Of a DNA stretch of 64,000 nt, positions 36,608-49,295 are shown piece after piece (position 1 is the first letter of the stretch; each line of letters begins with the position of its first letter). The DNA is from Straminergon stramineum (taxonomy: Eukaryota; Streptophyta; Bryopsida; Hypnales; Calliergonaceae): contig OY987266.1 in the NCBI GenBank assembly GCA_963920665.1, positions 9,367,001 to 9,431,000 on the forward strand, written 5' to 3'. The translations under genes were made by a program, and so were the position numbers. Below the pieces are notes generated by a model, which made no database searches, had not been told where the DNA came from, and saw only the letters and a list, made by a program, of their open reading frames with translations.

Positions 36608-37043
36608 ATTAGAAAAAATATGAACCCTCTAAAGGGTTGTAAGTCCCAGACAACAAGGAATGGTACGAAACTCTAGCTAGAAAAATAAAAATTTAAAAAA
36701 TTTAAAAAAATAAAAATATATATATATAATTTTTTCCCCCAACCAGCGAACTACAAAGCCTCATTCATGTAGGACAGTTCGATTAAAGAATTAAAAAAAT
36801 AATTAAAACATTAATCTTAAAATAAATTCAAAATTACAAAATTATGAGATCTAATGTGGCATTAGTGCAACCACGTCAGATTGCTATTATTTTTTTTAAT
36901 TTTTTTTTCATATTTTTTTATTGTGGTACTATTCATCATTGATGATGAATAGTGACCACTATTCCTCAAAGGGGCTGTGCGTTCCTTTGAGGGGAACTTC
37001 CCAAAGGGAAGCAGCCCTTTTGAGGGTTGAAATTTTTTCTAAT
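36608..37043. mobile_element. ~436-bp element with ~32-bp inverted ends
   Basis: The left end ATTAGAAAAAATATGAACCC ... TAAAGGGTTG pairs with the complement of the right end, ATTAGAAAAAATTTCAACCC ... AAAAGGGCTG (about 27 of 32 positions). Inside are a perfect palindrome at 36928-36953 and a hairpin with AAAGGGGCTG/CAGCCCTTT stems. It has no coding capacity and looks like a miniature inverted-repeat element. Confidence 0.65.
36928..36953. repeat. 26-bp palindrome
   Basis: ACTATTCATCAT-TG-ATGATGAATAGT is a perfect 12-bp inverted repeat with a 2-bp centre, inside the 436-bp element. Confidence 0.9.
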
Positions 37044-38581
37044 GTGAGCCTATGACCATGTGTTTAAACTTGAAGTTTTTTCTCATCAAAAATTTTAAAT
37101 TATTATGAATTTTTGATGAAAAAAAAAAGAAAATTTATGTCAAATACTAATATATTTAAAAAGATCTGAAAATTTTAGAATAGGTGTAAATAATGATTGA
37201 AAATATCACTGTGTAAAACAAATTTCCATATCATTCAATAATTATAAGTTTAGCATGCCTTTATTATAGATCCAATGTTCAAATGACACTATAATATTGG
37301 ATTTTGGGGATTTTTCAAATTTTAAAACTAGAATAGAAGACTTAATAAGCCTCAATTCATTGGTCTCGCTCAAATTCCAAAAGCTCATTTTTCATTTTTA
37401 TAGCTAAAATCCACATCAAGAGCGAAGAAGCAATCAATTGTCAAATACACTAGAAAGGCATCTTTTGTGATCTAATGATTTAGCATCTTCTTTTCTATAA
37501 AATTTTGCAATTACTAAACAAGGTGCTTTCCACCTTCAAGTATTGCACACACACTCAAGGAATTCTCACCCCCAAAAGGATGATAAGAACAAGCTATATT
37601 TGACCCTTCATCAATCACTTTGCAATTGCTTAGGTATTTAGAGTTAATGCACCTCAAAACAAGAAACATTTTCATATTAAGGCATCTGAGTTTCAAAGAG
37701 GCATTATTGAAGCATGAAGTGCTTCACCTTCAACCCCTCTTGGTTGCTCTTGAAAATTGTGGTGCTTAATTTCAAATGATTCTATGTATTTATGGGGGTA
37801 TTTAAGGCCCAAAAATAGATGACAAAAAATATAAATAGGTGACTTTGGGTGCAACTAGCTGCAAAGTACTTGAAGGAGTCCTCAAGTACTTGAAAACAAT
37901 TTGACACCATATTATGGTTACTTAGTAGGGGCACTTACGGATTCTAAACACTCAAATAAAACTTTAAGCACTCACCCATCTACTTCTAATTAATACTCTA
38001 CATGAATCAATGATACAAAATATGTAGGAGTTTCAATTATCTAATACAACCTCCATCTTGAAATGATTGTCCACAATATTTTTGAGATTTTTTATGCCAC
38101 TTTCATTTATCATATTGTGAAAAAACATAATTAAAAAAGTTTCCAAATTTTATACGACTATTGTAGTAAAAATCAACAAAGAACATTGCACGTGTTCATT
38201 GCAACTAAATAAAATTTCACTCAAAGAAGACAATTTCTATATGACCTACTCAAAACAACTTTAAAAAAATGACATTCAAGTGGACAATCATTTGGGGATG
38301 GAGAAAGTAAAAAATTTCAAACACAATTTTACCATCTTTAGGTTGAGAATGTAAGAGACAACCCTCAAAGGATGGGTTGGTGACCATAGGAATCATCCCT
38401 TTTGCTACCATGTGAATCATTGGTTTTAAAAACTCCAAAAGCACTCATTAGAAGTCAAGCTACTGTACAATACCTCCAATTTTCACACAAAATTCCAAGG
38501 ATGAATAGTTTCACTTCTATCATATATAGAAGGATTCTCTATCATTCATCGGCCAAAAAACAACTGTCGCATCTTCAAGTG
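37044..38581. other. AT-rich intergenic DNA
   Basis: No gene seen. Some phrases (for example lists of TTTAGCATCTTCTTTTCT and CATTTTTATAGCTAAAATCC) also occur near 36380, which indicates old duplicated repeat DNA. Confidence 0.5.
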
Positions 38582-38585
38582 TTAA

Positions 38586-39159
38586 CCCCTAAGCACTCTG
38601 ACGTCCATTTTCAAGATGATGAACAAATAGAAACTTGAATATCATCCTCCTAACTACTTGGATGAAAGTTATTCTAATTTGTGGAGATATGTTATCAAGT
38701 TGTTAACCTATCTAGGAGTTGGATTTGGTGTTCCTAGAGTTTATTTTTCTAAAATTACAAATGTGCAAGGATGTCAAGTGATCAAATTGCATTGACTTCA
38801 ATTCAAAACTAGATTTGCCAAAATGAGGTCATAGATAGGAAGAACACAAACATTTCAAAAAATCACCATGTGAAGAGAACCTCGTTTCAAATTCATTCCT
38901 ACAAATTTTACTCAAAAATTGATAATAATTTGCTTGTAATCAAATTTTGAAGAAATTTAGGAATTTCTCTTTCAAAATTTATTAAAAAAAAAAAAAGATT
39001 GGTGATAGCATTGGTGAATCTAACCATACAACTAGAATCTACAAATCAAAATCTACAACTTATATTAGTCTACCAATTCCAAAATATGCTTCCAAATAGC
39101 ACTTTATAATGATTTTTCTCAATTTGTCAATTTTGGAGATGAATCTCGACGTTTAGGGG
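38586..39159. mobile_element. 574-bp TTAA-flanked element with CCCCTAA ends
   Basis: Starts CCCCTAAGCACTCTGACGTC and ends GACGTTTAGGGG, with TTAA on both sides (38582-38585, 39160-39163). The interior does not match the 925-bp elements, so it would be a separate non-autonomous family with similar ends. Confidence 0.5.
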
Positions 39160-39163
39160 TTAA

Positions 39164-40467
39164 ATAAAAACTGAACTTTGAAAATTGAAAAAAATAGTAT
39201 AAGTAAAAAAATAGTATTATTATTCTTTAAAGAAATAGTATTATTTCACGGAAGGGAGTGAACAAAACGCTCGAAGTGATGGCGATGACGTCATTCGCAG
39301 ACTGTTGAGTGGGGATGGAAGTTTCGTGGCAGTTGCCTCCTTTTGAAAACGAGGGCCAGTGCATGGAAGGGAGGTAACTTATTAGCACAAGCCCAAAAAT
39401 CTTTGCAGGTTGGCCGCGTGGCAGAGAGTCGTTTGTCCTATTGCTGCAAGTGACACTAATTTATCAAAGTCACACTATTTTAACCCCTAAAGGAGGGGCT
39501 GGTCTATGTGGAAATGAGAGATTTTGTCATCATGAGCAAAAGACAACCTAGAATCACTTATACGAGGAAAATCTATTTAGTTAGAAGATCATCTCTTCTC
39601 GACATAAATTCCAAAGATAAAAGATTGCCATTCTTTTCCAAATAGAATGATGCTTTATCATTCATCAAACACTAATTGTCCTCAGTGTCTTTTTAGGGTT
39701 AAATTGGTGTAAGTTGAAATACTACTATACTACACTAATTTTGCATAAATATGAAGTTTTGTAGGTGACACTAATTGCACCTTCATTCTATGGATACAAC
39801 AAGGTACTACTGTGGAACTTGTTGGTAGTTATAAGGTGGATATACTTTAAAACTTTGGTTGATTCACTTGAATCGCCTACATGATTAATATGTAAGAATT
39901 CCCAAAAAATTACCATTGATTTGCTCAACTAGACCACGTGGCAAAACTCAATTCTTCCGCATTTGAAATGTAATGTAAAGGAAAGGAAAGGAAAGGCCCT
40001 TGTTATAGCTCCTATTTGTAGTCAATGCAAAATTGGTCCACTAGAGATGCTACTACTTTGCCAAACTTGAAAAAAAGTTTACTTGCGAGGCTTCCACAAT
40101 GGTACCATGAGATAGGAATTGAATAGGGTTCCCCCCACACGTCACCTTGCTAGTTCAAATGTTCACTATCTTACAATGAATACCTCAATCGGTTCAATGC
40201 CATCCATCCCTAGAGGATCCCCTCATGCACACACCATGTTTTACTTGATATATAACATTTATGGAATTACTAAAATGTCTCTTAAAAGAATATTTTATTA
40301 CAATCATGGGAGATTTTCACTCCATATGGCCATGCCACAAGACAAAATAAATTCTAGATTTTTCTCTCTAGAGTAGCTGAACTCATGAGTATATGTAAAT
40401 AGAAAATAGTGAAAAAATTTGTCGGTCAAGTGACTAGACTTTTATTTGACTCACTTATGAGGAGGAT
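39164..40467. other. Mixed intergenic DNA
   Basis: It includes a GC-richer 230-bp patch (39250-39470) with no frame, and a short candidate TTAA element at 39484-39698. The remainder is AT-rich. No gene is supported. Confidence 0.45.
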
Positions 40468-40973
40468 GTGGAAATGCCGGTGAACAATAGCATTCCGTCC
40501 GTCACTCACTCCGTCCGTCCGTCTCCGTCTCCGACTGCCAGACACCCGACCAGCTTCTTCACCTGTGCGCGATCCACGTCACCCACCACCTCCGATGTCC
40601 ACCACGTGGAGGCCAACAAGCATCTGCCCCGAAGAAGCCGGCTCACGAGATTGCATGGCGCGTGCCGACGGAAAGTGAACGAGAATCCTGTATCCGTCCT
40701 TCTGTCCGTCGCCGACTCTCTGTTTTCGCTCCTTTCCCTGCTTCTCCTTGCATTACTACTGACTCCTCATGGTCGCTGTTTCCGAGATGCCGCGTTGCGC
40801 CTCTTCCATCCTCGCTGCTCCACATCTTTCTTTGTTTGCCCAGCATCCTCTAGTTCGCCGTGCTTATCGTCGCCCGCTTACCTACCTTTGTCATCATGGC
40901 AACATGCAGTTTCTGGCGGCAGTTTTAGAACCGGAAGAGGCACGGAGGTTTTGATGGTGTAACGGTTTCTCGA

Positions 40974-40995
40974 TTGTTGTTGTTGTTGTTGTTGT
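40974..40995. repeat. (TTG)7 microsatellite
   Basis: Seven perfect TTG units lie upstream of the membrane-protein gene, probably in the leader. Confidence 0.95.
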
Positions 40996-41092
40996 CTCTC
41001 TCTTGGAGGATGATGGTGGCGTGAAGGAGGGAAGAGCTTTTGCACATCGTGTGGTTTGGAGTGCAGTTTGTGCGGATTTGGAAGATTTTCGA

Positions 41093-41441
41093 ATTTTCGA
41101 ATTTGAGGGTGTCATGTCGAGCAGTTGGTTGAAGACATTTTAGAAGTGGTGGAGTGGCTTATTGTGAATCGTCGTTCGTGGTTTGACATTTGAAGTATAT
41201 GTTGTAGCGGAAGTCGTAAGAATCGTCTCCTGGTTAGGGTTTCGGTCTTTTATTTGCGGATTTCAAAATTTTCCGGATTTTCCGGATTTTTCGAATTTGA
41301 ATGGGATTTAGATGAGTTGAGTACGTTGGTTGGTTGAAAGCTGGAGTGGCGTGTTCTGAACATTCGTTTGGTCGGTTGATATTCGAAATATATGTATTGT
41401 CGCGAAGGTCTGTGAGAATCGGCTTTTGGTTAGGGTTTTGT
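41093..41441 (+). repeat. ~195-bp tandem duplication in the 5' leader
   Basis: Copy 1 (41093-41245) and copy 2 (41287-41441) share TTTTCGAATTTGA, GGTTGAA, GTGGAGTGGC or CTGGAGTGGC, TTCG(T)TGGT, GAA(G/A)TATATG(T)TTGT, GAATCG and GGTTAGGGTTT, in the same order. They are separated by a short GGATTTTCCGGATTTT-like spacer. Copy 2 ends 12 bp before the start codon, so the leader or core promoter is duplicated, including its telo box (41234-41242 and 41430-41438). Confidence 0.8.
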
Positions 41442-41452
41442 CTCTCTTGGCT

Positions 41453-43949
41453 ATGGCGATGGGGAGGCCAGAGATTCGGGAGGTGCAGAGCGTGGGAAGC
41501 GTGTTGAAGCAAGGGGCTCAGTTGTGGCGTATGTGTTTGGTTCCCATTTGCATTCTTGCCTTAATCTCTGCTTTTTACTCGTACACATTGGAGACGTATG
41601 CGTTGAGTCCGAGCTTCGCCTTGGCTCAACTAGATGGAAACTACAAAGTGAACTCGTCCCTAGCTTCTGAGTCTCGTGATCTGAAGACATCGCGAGCGAA
41701 TTTTGAAGGTGGACTGAAAGAAGGCACGGACGACAAAGGATTTGTGGCCAGGTACCTCGCGATGTTTCTTACTTCACTTGACGAGGCTGTGATGGAGAGC
41801 TTGGCCGAGTCCAGGGAAAAGATGTCGGTGTATGATTCCAGGGCTGCAGATTCCAGGACCGCTTCTTGGAAGCGGGATGCTAGTTACTCAACACAAACTT
41901 CGGATGTAAGTGTCTTTGGAGGCTGATTTCGTTGTATTATCTATAATTTAATTTTGCGTATTTGCGTATTTGAATACGTAGCTTGTCATTTCTTGTTGTC
42001 CGAGGTAGCAACCGCTAAAAGTCACCCCTATTTAATCTTGGCTACAACTTAGGTTTTGATTCTGAGGATGTACACCAGCTGAACAGTAGAGCCTAGGGGG
42101 TCGGTATTTGGTACACCTCTAGGGGAGGCTTTGAAAATTGGGAACTTAATTCATGTAGTATCCAAGTATTGATAAGCTAAAATGTGTTGGAACGTCTTTA
42201 AGTTACTAGCAAGACCATCCATAATTTAAGTCGTAATTATAATAAACGCTTCTTCCTTGCTTGAATGGTTGCTTCTAGGTATTTTTATTAGTCATCTCTC
42301 ATCTGAATTGCGCTGCACTAAGCTGTTGTCGAAGTCGAGTTGTACTTGAGTTCTGCAATTTGTATGATCTACTACTGAATTTCGCTTCATAAGTTATTAA
42401 AGACGAGAAGGAGCATCGTGTGGACGTCTTTTAGCTTACTTTTTATATTAGGTTCAGCTTGTGACTGCCCAGTGACTACTGATTGCACGCTTTTACGGTA
42501 GAAGCATGCTTTTGGTGTTTATCAAAGACGCATTCGATATATGATTTAATGGGCGTATTTCTTACGTAGAGTACGCTGTATTTAGTCATAATTACATTAG
42601 ACATTCTCTTAAAACTCGATTTCCATCGTTTTCTCTTACAGGCTGCTAAGACTACAGATGCATCTGGTGGTATGGCAACACAAGAATCGTCCAAAGAGGT
42701 GACTACTGGTACGGGTGGCAGTGATTTGGAGCCCCTGCCCAAGTTTTCCCTCAAGTTGAAAGTTCTTGGAAAGAACGAAAGTTCGGAGTTTGAGGATATT
42801 TACGAGGAGAAAGTCGGTTTAGGGGCGCCTTCAGCTCGATTGATGGGAGGGAGAAATGTGGATCGACCAGTGCCGCCATTAGGTCTGACCTTGCTGTTTA
42901 TGATGGGCTTGTTAGCAGGTGTCCTTGCGGCCTTCTGTGCTGTGATCATGCTGCAGCATGCAGCTCTCTTGGGTACGGTTGCCTACAGTGTTATCAGTGC
43001 GTACACGGGTAAACAAGTTGGAGTGATTTTAGCTCTGAAGTCTGGTTTCCGGCTAGGTGTGGTTCGGTTGATATGGCTTGCTGTTCTTCATGGGGCATTC
43101 CGGGACTTCATGTGTTTGTCCGTCATGAAGTTCTTTGTGGGCAGCGGAGTTCTGGAGCCAGAGAAAGCCGAGCGCCTTGTACTTCGTCTCTCTTTAATGC
43201 CATTCTCGATCTTGGCCCCCTTCAAGGATGTTGACGCAACCAGTTTGGCACTGGCTGCACGGATTGGCGGATTTGTGAGCGTTGATTACATTATTGACGC
43301 AACTACCTCTTGTATCTACGTTATGGCGTGTTGGGCGACTATTATGGAAAGGCATTATTGGGGATTTGCTGCATTTTCACGAGGATGGAAGTTGGTCTCC
43401 ACCATGCAGAACCAGGTATGTTTTTCTTTAAGAGCAGACGCGTATGCATAATCTCTTGTTGATATTTTCATGTCTTCTGGAAAAGTTGCATTGTTGAAAA
43501 CCATGCTTTGTCAGTCGTAATTCAACTGAACGCCACGGGTTGATGTTTGGCTACATTAATTTCCCATGTCCACCATGTTGTATGAACCCTGATTGCTGAG
43601 ATTTCAAATGAGCTATAATTTCATTGAAGAGCATCTTCAGAAAATTTGAGTGTGACCAAGCTCTGTGTCTCGACCTAATATTTGTAGGATTCTAATATGT
43701 TGATTCTGTTGGGGGCATGAGCAGGTTATAGCTGTCAAGATCCTGGAGGGCATGTTATGCGGAAGAAGTGCTCGCTTTATCTTATCGTTATTCATGGGCA
43801 ATTTTCTGTCGCTGTTGGTTGTCTCGTTTGGACAACTGTACTTCATCATATGTTGGCTGGTCCTATATCTGTCAGCACGGTGCAAGCAGGACACCCACCC
43901 TCGGTTTAGTCTCAGAAATTTGGAGCGTTTTCTGAACAGGGTCAGATAA
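41453..43949 (+). CDS. Conserved-looking multi-pass membrane protein, three exons, unrecognised
   Basis: Exons 41453-41905, 42642-43415 and 43725-43949 join in phase 0 (GAT|GTAAGT, TTACAG|GCT, CAG|GTATGT, GAGCAG|GTT) into 483 residues. An N-terminal span lies at about 22-45 (MCLVPICILALISAFYSYTL). A hydrophilic Ser-rich segment follows (about 55-215). The C-terminal half is strongly hydrophobic with five or six spans: GLTLLFMMGLLAGVLAAFCA, GVVRLIWLAVLHGAFRDF, RIGGFVSVDYIIDATTSC, FILSLFMGNFLSLLVVSF and LYFIICWLVLYLSA. Codon use and regular splice sites indicate a real gene. I recognise no domain and propose no function. The alternative upstream ATG at 41426 lies in the duplicated leader. Confidence 0.85.
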
Positions 43950-45260
43950 ATGGGCGATGACCGAGTTGCACGTTGAAGGCAAGTTTCAAGTTATCTGTTC
44001 ATGCTGTCTCCACTCTCCTCAATCTTGGAGTTGGAACTGGAACATAACTTGGCCAACCTCGCTAATTTTGAATGGCTAGCGATCATCCAATAGGAGCTTC
44101 TGTTTTAGATGTAGTGGTTGAGAAACGAAGTCCTTGGTAAAAATTATGGCTTGACAAACCAACCATTTGTACATTACCCGGCTGCTACAGTCCATGCTTC
44201 TGTGGTGAATCAACATTTATGATTCTGATACTGTAGATATCTTTGTTTGAGACCCTGAGCACGAGGGCTTTGTTTTGCTGGAGTCAATGGCTCGAAGATT
44301 CGTTTTTCCCAGCATCAGACAATTACTACTCAGACTGTAGTAGGGTTGGCAAGGTTTAGCGTCTATTTTCATATCGCGCATAGTGGAGATGCTTTTTGAA
44401 GACAATAAGGGTGCTTCTCTTCAGTACTTGAGAATACATTCTTGCTGCTGAGGCGTTGCCAATGAGTTTTCATCTCAAGGTATGATATGTGAATGAGCTC
44501 TTTTAATTTTCCTAGACCAGTTGATGTTTTGAATGTTGAGTTTCATCTTTTTCTCCGAAAACCCTGCCTTTGACTCTCTTTTTATTAGGTGTATAAGTTG
44601 TCTCTTTCCAGTGTCGGATAAATTTGGGGGTACCGTCTGTTTATGGATTGATTTGTTACTTACAGATATCGGTAGTGTGGTTCCATCGTTGTTTTGCAGG
44701 ATCAGGAACTCATGGCATGAGCATCATCTATTTTGCGCATCTCCTGGGACCACTCAACTTACGACATTATGTAGCACTTAGTGGTTGCAGATTGGTCTTT
44801 GGTATTGATTTGAAATGGTTTCGTAAATGGACTTTTTTTAAAGCTATATATTGAGCTTTTACAAGTTCAAGGTATCTGCCAGTTTGATCGTGGTTCAGAC
44901 TCCTGTTGATTCGACAGCTGCCTGCTGAAATGAAACGCATATCATTGGCGAAGCACTGAGGCTTTGGTGCTGCTAATTGTTGTGGCAGACCTTAATGATT
45001 TGCAACACTCTTTTGACATGATTTTCTTGTGAATTGACAAGTTTATAACTTAGATTGTCTTTGCTTTCGACAGGTATTTGAGTAGCATATTTTGCCTGTT
45101 TTGCTGGGTTATTGGGGTCTGCTGTAATTGAAGTGTTGTGTCCATTTCCTCTCTAATCTGTCCTGAATTTTTGCTGGTGATTTTCAATGCCGATGATCCA
45201 GATTTCAAGGACATGGCAACTGAACAATGCATCTACTTAAGCAATTTGAGCATATTGTTT
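43950..45260. other. Probable long 3' flank of the membrane-protein gene
   Basis: Composition stays closer to genic DNA than to the AT-rich repeats for about 1.3 kb, but no frame is convincing. It may include a long 3' UTR or a non-coding transcript. Confidence 0.4.
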
Positions 45261-47399
45261 CCTAATATGAAATTGCCTAATTTCTGGTCGGATCTTGTTT
45301 GAAGTCAAATGGATATTTTGGATTCTATCCTTATGCATTTATTGGACATCATTGAAGAAACTAGGTATTTTCAAAGTGTTGAAAGTAGGTGTTTCTGTAA
45401 TTGACCCTAGATTTCCACAAATACTAGGAGTAGATTTAGGCAAGAATTTATATGGGTTGGTTTTAGAAAGGCATTAGGAACTTCAAGGCATGTGAACATG
45501 GTGCCACAATGGTGCATTGAAGTGCAATTATGTTAATTTGGTGTCAACCTTCATACCAACCTAGTATGGATAAAATGACACTAAAATGACTTGAATGCTG
45601 CCTTGTGTCAAAATGGCATCAAAACAATCTGGCCCAACTTTTCTGATGGGGTCATTATTAGGTGTGGTTACCTTACTTTTTTTGTTCAATGGTAAATAGG
45701 GTTATTGTTAAAAAAACCAACCCCATAGTGATTGCTCAAAGTTATATCAAGACATTAATTATGTTGTGTAAACCTAACCTCTAAATGATTCACCCTAAAA
45801 ATGTTTTCAATTTCAATATTCTTTGCTCTTAATTCTCTATTTTTTTTCACTAAATATGAATGCAAATTTACAGGGGTTTATTTTTAAGATGAAGTCACAT
45901 GTCTTATATATATTCTAAAAAATCCTAAGGAATTGGATTACAAAATTTGGAAATTATAGTGAACTTTTGAAGAATAATTGATGAAGTGAAAGAAATTCAT
46001 ACCAATTATAGATATTGCTTTAAATATTTGAAAAGTTATTATAGTTCATTTCATCGTAGAGTAAACCAAATTCATAAATGAGCATTTTATAGCATCAACT
46101 TTTATAGCATCTTCTACAATAGAAGGTCAATAACACCCAGACAAGGGAATTACCACCATTACTTGTTCATTTTGCTCAAAATCAAAAAAATATCATTTTG
46201 AATGCCAAAATCAAGTTTTTAAAGGGAGAAAAGCTAAAATTATTAAAATATATTGTATTAGTATATTAGTTTTTAATAAACTACCTTATATAAGAAAAAA
46301 ATTTAACAAATATGACTTGAACTTAACCAATGATGTGGATATAGCATTAATAAAGTTGTAGATACAATAATGGATGGAAATCATTTGTTCTTCAATATGA
46401 AAAAAGATCATTTGACCATGTAAGGGCATTTTTTGTACCCAACATCCTTCAAGGATTGACTAATGTCTTCCCTATTATTATACATCACAATTTTATAAAA
46501 TTATAAGGTAGGGTGATAAAATACAAAGCAAAATTCTTTAATATCAAGGATGTTTCATTTTTCCATTACAAAGGAAAATCATGACCCAAGAATGGCATTT
46601 GCACATGGGATGTAAAAAATTTATTGTTCAATTTGGTGAATTTTTCAAATTTATGCACTAATTTCAATGTCTTGGTGTTGGATGTTCTACAACGAGTACC
46701 TATTAATGTCCACATTAATCATGATATTCTTTTGGATATTAAAATGTTATCCTACATTAATAACTAAGAGACTCAACTTCCTTTGGGTGGCTTATGAATG
46801 TTTTGAAGAGATTATTACATGAGCTACACAAAACTACATGACACTACATGAAACTATATTTACATGTAGCTAAATAATGTTTATCAACTACTTCAATATG
46901 TGATCTTTATCACAAAAATTTATGTTGAATTCCTGAAGATTCAAGAGGTAGAAAACATTCTCCACACTCAAAAACTTTACCAGTAACGTAAACTATTCTC
47001 TTTGTGTCAAAATTGAATTAAGACTCCTATTTACACCGCTCTTTCTATATAATGTAGAAACACCTAAAAAAAACATGTTGGTCCCACAATCTCAAAGGTC
47101 ACATGACCAAAAAAAATTGATGAGATTATTAGCGAATTCAAGAGATAAGCCAAGTGGTTTCATAATTTTTGGATGCTCTTGTAATATTTTACAAATTTGC
47201 AAAGTGAAGAACGTAGGATAGCCTATATATAACACTAGACTCACCTTGCATGGAGACCCTTGAAGCACAAAATGCCTCACCTCTCATTGGTTGCTTCAAA
47301 AAACTCTTGACGTCTTATTGTTTGCAACTAAAAAATTGTATTGATTTTGAGTCAAGAAGTGTTCATTCATACCATTTTTTAGGTGTTGAGAATGGAAAA
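45261..47399. other. AT-rich repeat-like DNA
   Basis: Many stops in all frames and no recognisable gene or clear element boundaries. Confidence 0.5.
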
Positions 47400-47760
47400 T
47401 GACACTTAAAGTGTGTACTACTAATCTACATAGTAATACAAATAGGCTCAACCATGCTATGGCACATCCACTAACGTAAGGTGGGCCCATAGCTAAATGT
47501 ACCACTTATCTAAAATTGCCACCATCTCTTTGGGCTCACCTCTAAACCCAATATGTACCTATATCAAAGAAATGATTTTAGAACTTCTACTAAAAAAACT
47601 TTGATCATTTATGACTTTTGCCCATGGTATCCAAATGTTGGAATTTTTGGCACATTGGAACCTCCTTTCACTTGCTATTAAAAAAATATGGAAATTTGAT
47701 CAATCTAATAATAGTAAGTAGACACAATAGCAGAAATTAGTATTTTGAGTGGTGCCTACT
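47400..47760 (+). repeat. Dispersed ~250-bp repeat, distant copy
   Basis: It shares ATCTAAAA(T/C)TGCCA(C)CATC, ATGTACCTATAT or ACATATCTATGT, ATCCAA(A/G)TGTTG(G)AAT, GCATTGGAAC and CACTTGC(T)A with the tandem pair at 53500-53995. Confidence 0.65.
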
Positions 47761-49295
47761 TTATAGAAAGGCTTACCTCAGTGGCAAGATATATACATAA
47801 AATTCAATTTCTTCCTCCATGTATACAAAGAAATTCTTTATCTAAGTATGTACTTGAGTCCAATACCTTCCAAACTCTCATTTTTTGCTACTATACCTAG
47901 TTACTACTATTAGACTAGCTAAATTCCCATATTTTCTTCCTGGTAAATGAATGAGGTTCCATTGCACCAAAGAACGTGACATTTGGATACAATATACAAA
48001 AATTATGAAAGAACAAAGTTTGGTTCCAAAAGAAATTCTTCTTCATGTGTACATAATTAATTTTGAAAGTGTACAAAATGAAAATGGTAATTTAGAGTCA
48101 ATGACATTTTTAGAGGTTCTCTCCTTTGATGTCATGGGAGATTCCAATTTCAATTTCTTCTTGCATTGTATGCTGTAGATGAAAGTTGCTATTTTAGGAG
48201 CCTAGGATCATGAGCACATGACGTAGAAGACTATACTAACACCTTGGTTATCTCTGTCTATATTACAAAAATCTTCCATGATTATAGGGTACTTATATAT
48301 ATTTATAATTTTCAAGACTCTTATGCTCACATGCAAACATTGTTAGCCTGACATTCCCAAGTTTTTAGGGTTTAGGGTTAAGTGAAACAGGTGCCCAAGT
48401 TTAATATCTGATCAGCAGCTTTTTAAAAGGTTAACTTTTATTTGCCCTTGTTGTCTTGAAAATGAATGTATTTTCTTTTTAATCCAACCGTTTCTTCAAA
48501 AAAGAAAATGATGGATTTGAATTTTGCAGAGAGTTTGCACTAGATAAGTAAGTATATTTATTTATTTATTTTTGAAACAAATGGCCGTTAAGTAAATTTA
48601 TCAATGCAGTAAGTTTTTGTATCTTTTGTGTTGAATGCACATCCATGTATGGCAGTGGTGTTATTGATTAAGTACTGTCGTTTTTTTACGTCGCTGTGAT
48701 TGTGGCCCTCGTAATTCTGAGACAAACAAAAAGGAGTAATGTTGGAGCATGTAACTTAATAAGTTTTCGCATTGAAGACACTGGCTATGCTTTTTTTTAA
48801 AATGATGATCGAACTGAACCCCAGCCATGGCTAACTTAACTTTAACTTATGTTTCGTTGACTCAGTTCAGTCTCTTTTGGTCTTCACCATTATTTTTATT
48901 TTCACGTTACCTGCATGGGGTAGCGATTGATGAAACAAAATTTATTATTTCTGTTTCGGGCCCAATATGGGATACTAGCCCTAAATAATGGCAAAGTTCA
49001 TCATGCGGAGCATAGTTTCACATTCATTTATCTGCATGGGCAGCAACACAGTCTCCCTCATCAAACGATCACCCCAAAATAGCTGTTGACGAGGTCGTGT
49101 CCGTGCGTCCCGTGTCTCAGATAAGTTACAAATATATGGATACAACATACTAGAGTTAAATCAAAAAGTGTGTGCAATGTGGGACTAGGAGCTGGAGTTT
49201 GAGAGAAAAAAAAAAGGGCAAAATTCCTTGGAGCATCCAAAATTGAGATCTGATGGAATTTCCTGTTGTGTTTCTTTGGTACTATTTTTAGCTAA
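47761..49295. other. Intergenic DNA
   Basis: Mostly AT-rich. The stretch 48500-49200 is less AT-rich, but its frames are short. No gene is supported. Confidence 0.45.

Larger units (their letters stand above)
40468..41452 (+). promoter_or_regulatory. Upstream and leader region of the unknown membrane-protein gene
   Basis: A GC-rich island with CCGTC-rich and pyrimidine-rich tracts, a (TTG)7 microsatellite at 40974-40995, and a tandem duplication of ~195 bp just before the start codon. A 164-residue plus-strand frame here (40468-40962) is Ser/Pro/Leu-rich and overlaps others. I treat it as promoter or leader rather than a gene. Confidence 0.5.

Noticed and set aside
40468..40962. 164-residue plus-strand frame rich in Ser, Pro and Leu
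   Set aside because: It lies in the GC-rich upstream island of the membrane-protein gene, overlaps frames on both strands, has CCGTC-type low complexity and no recognisable domain.
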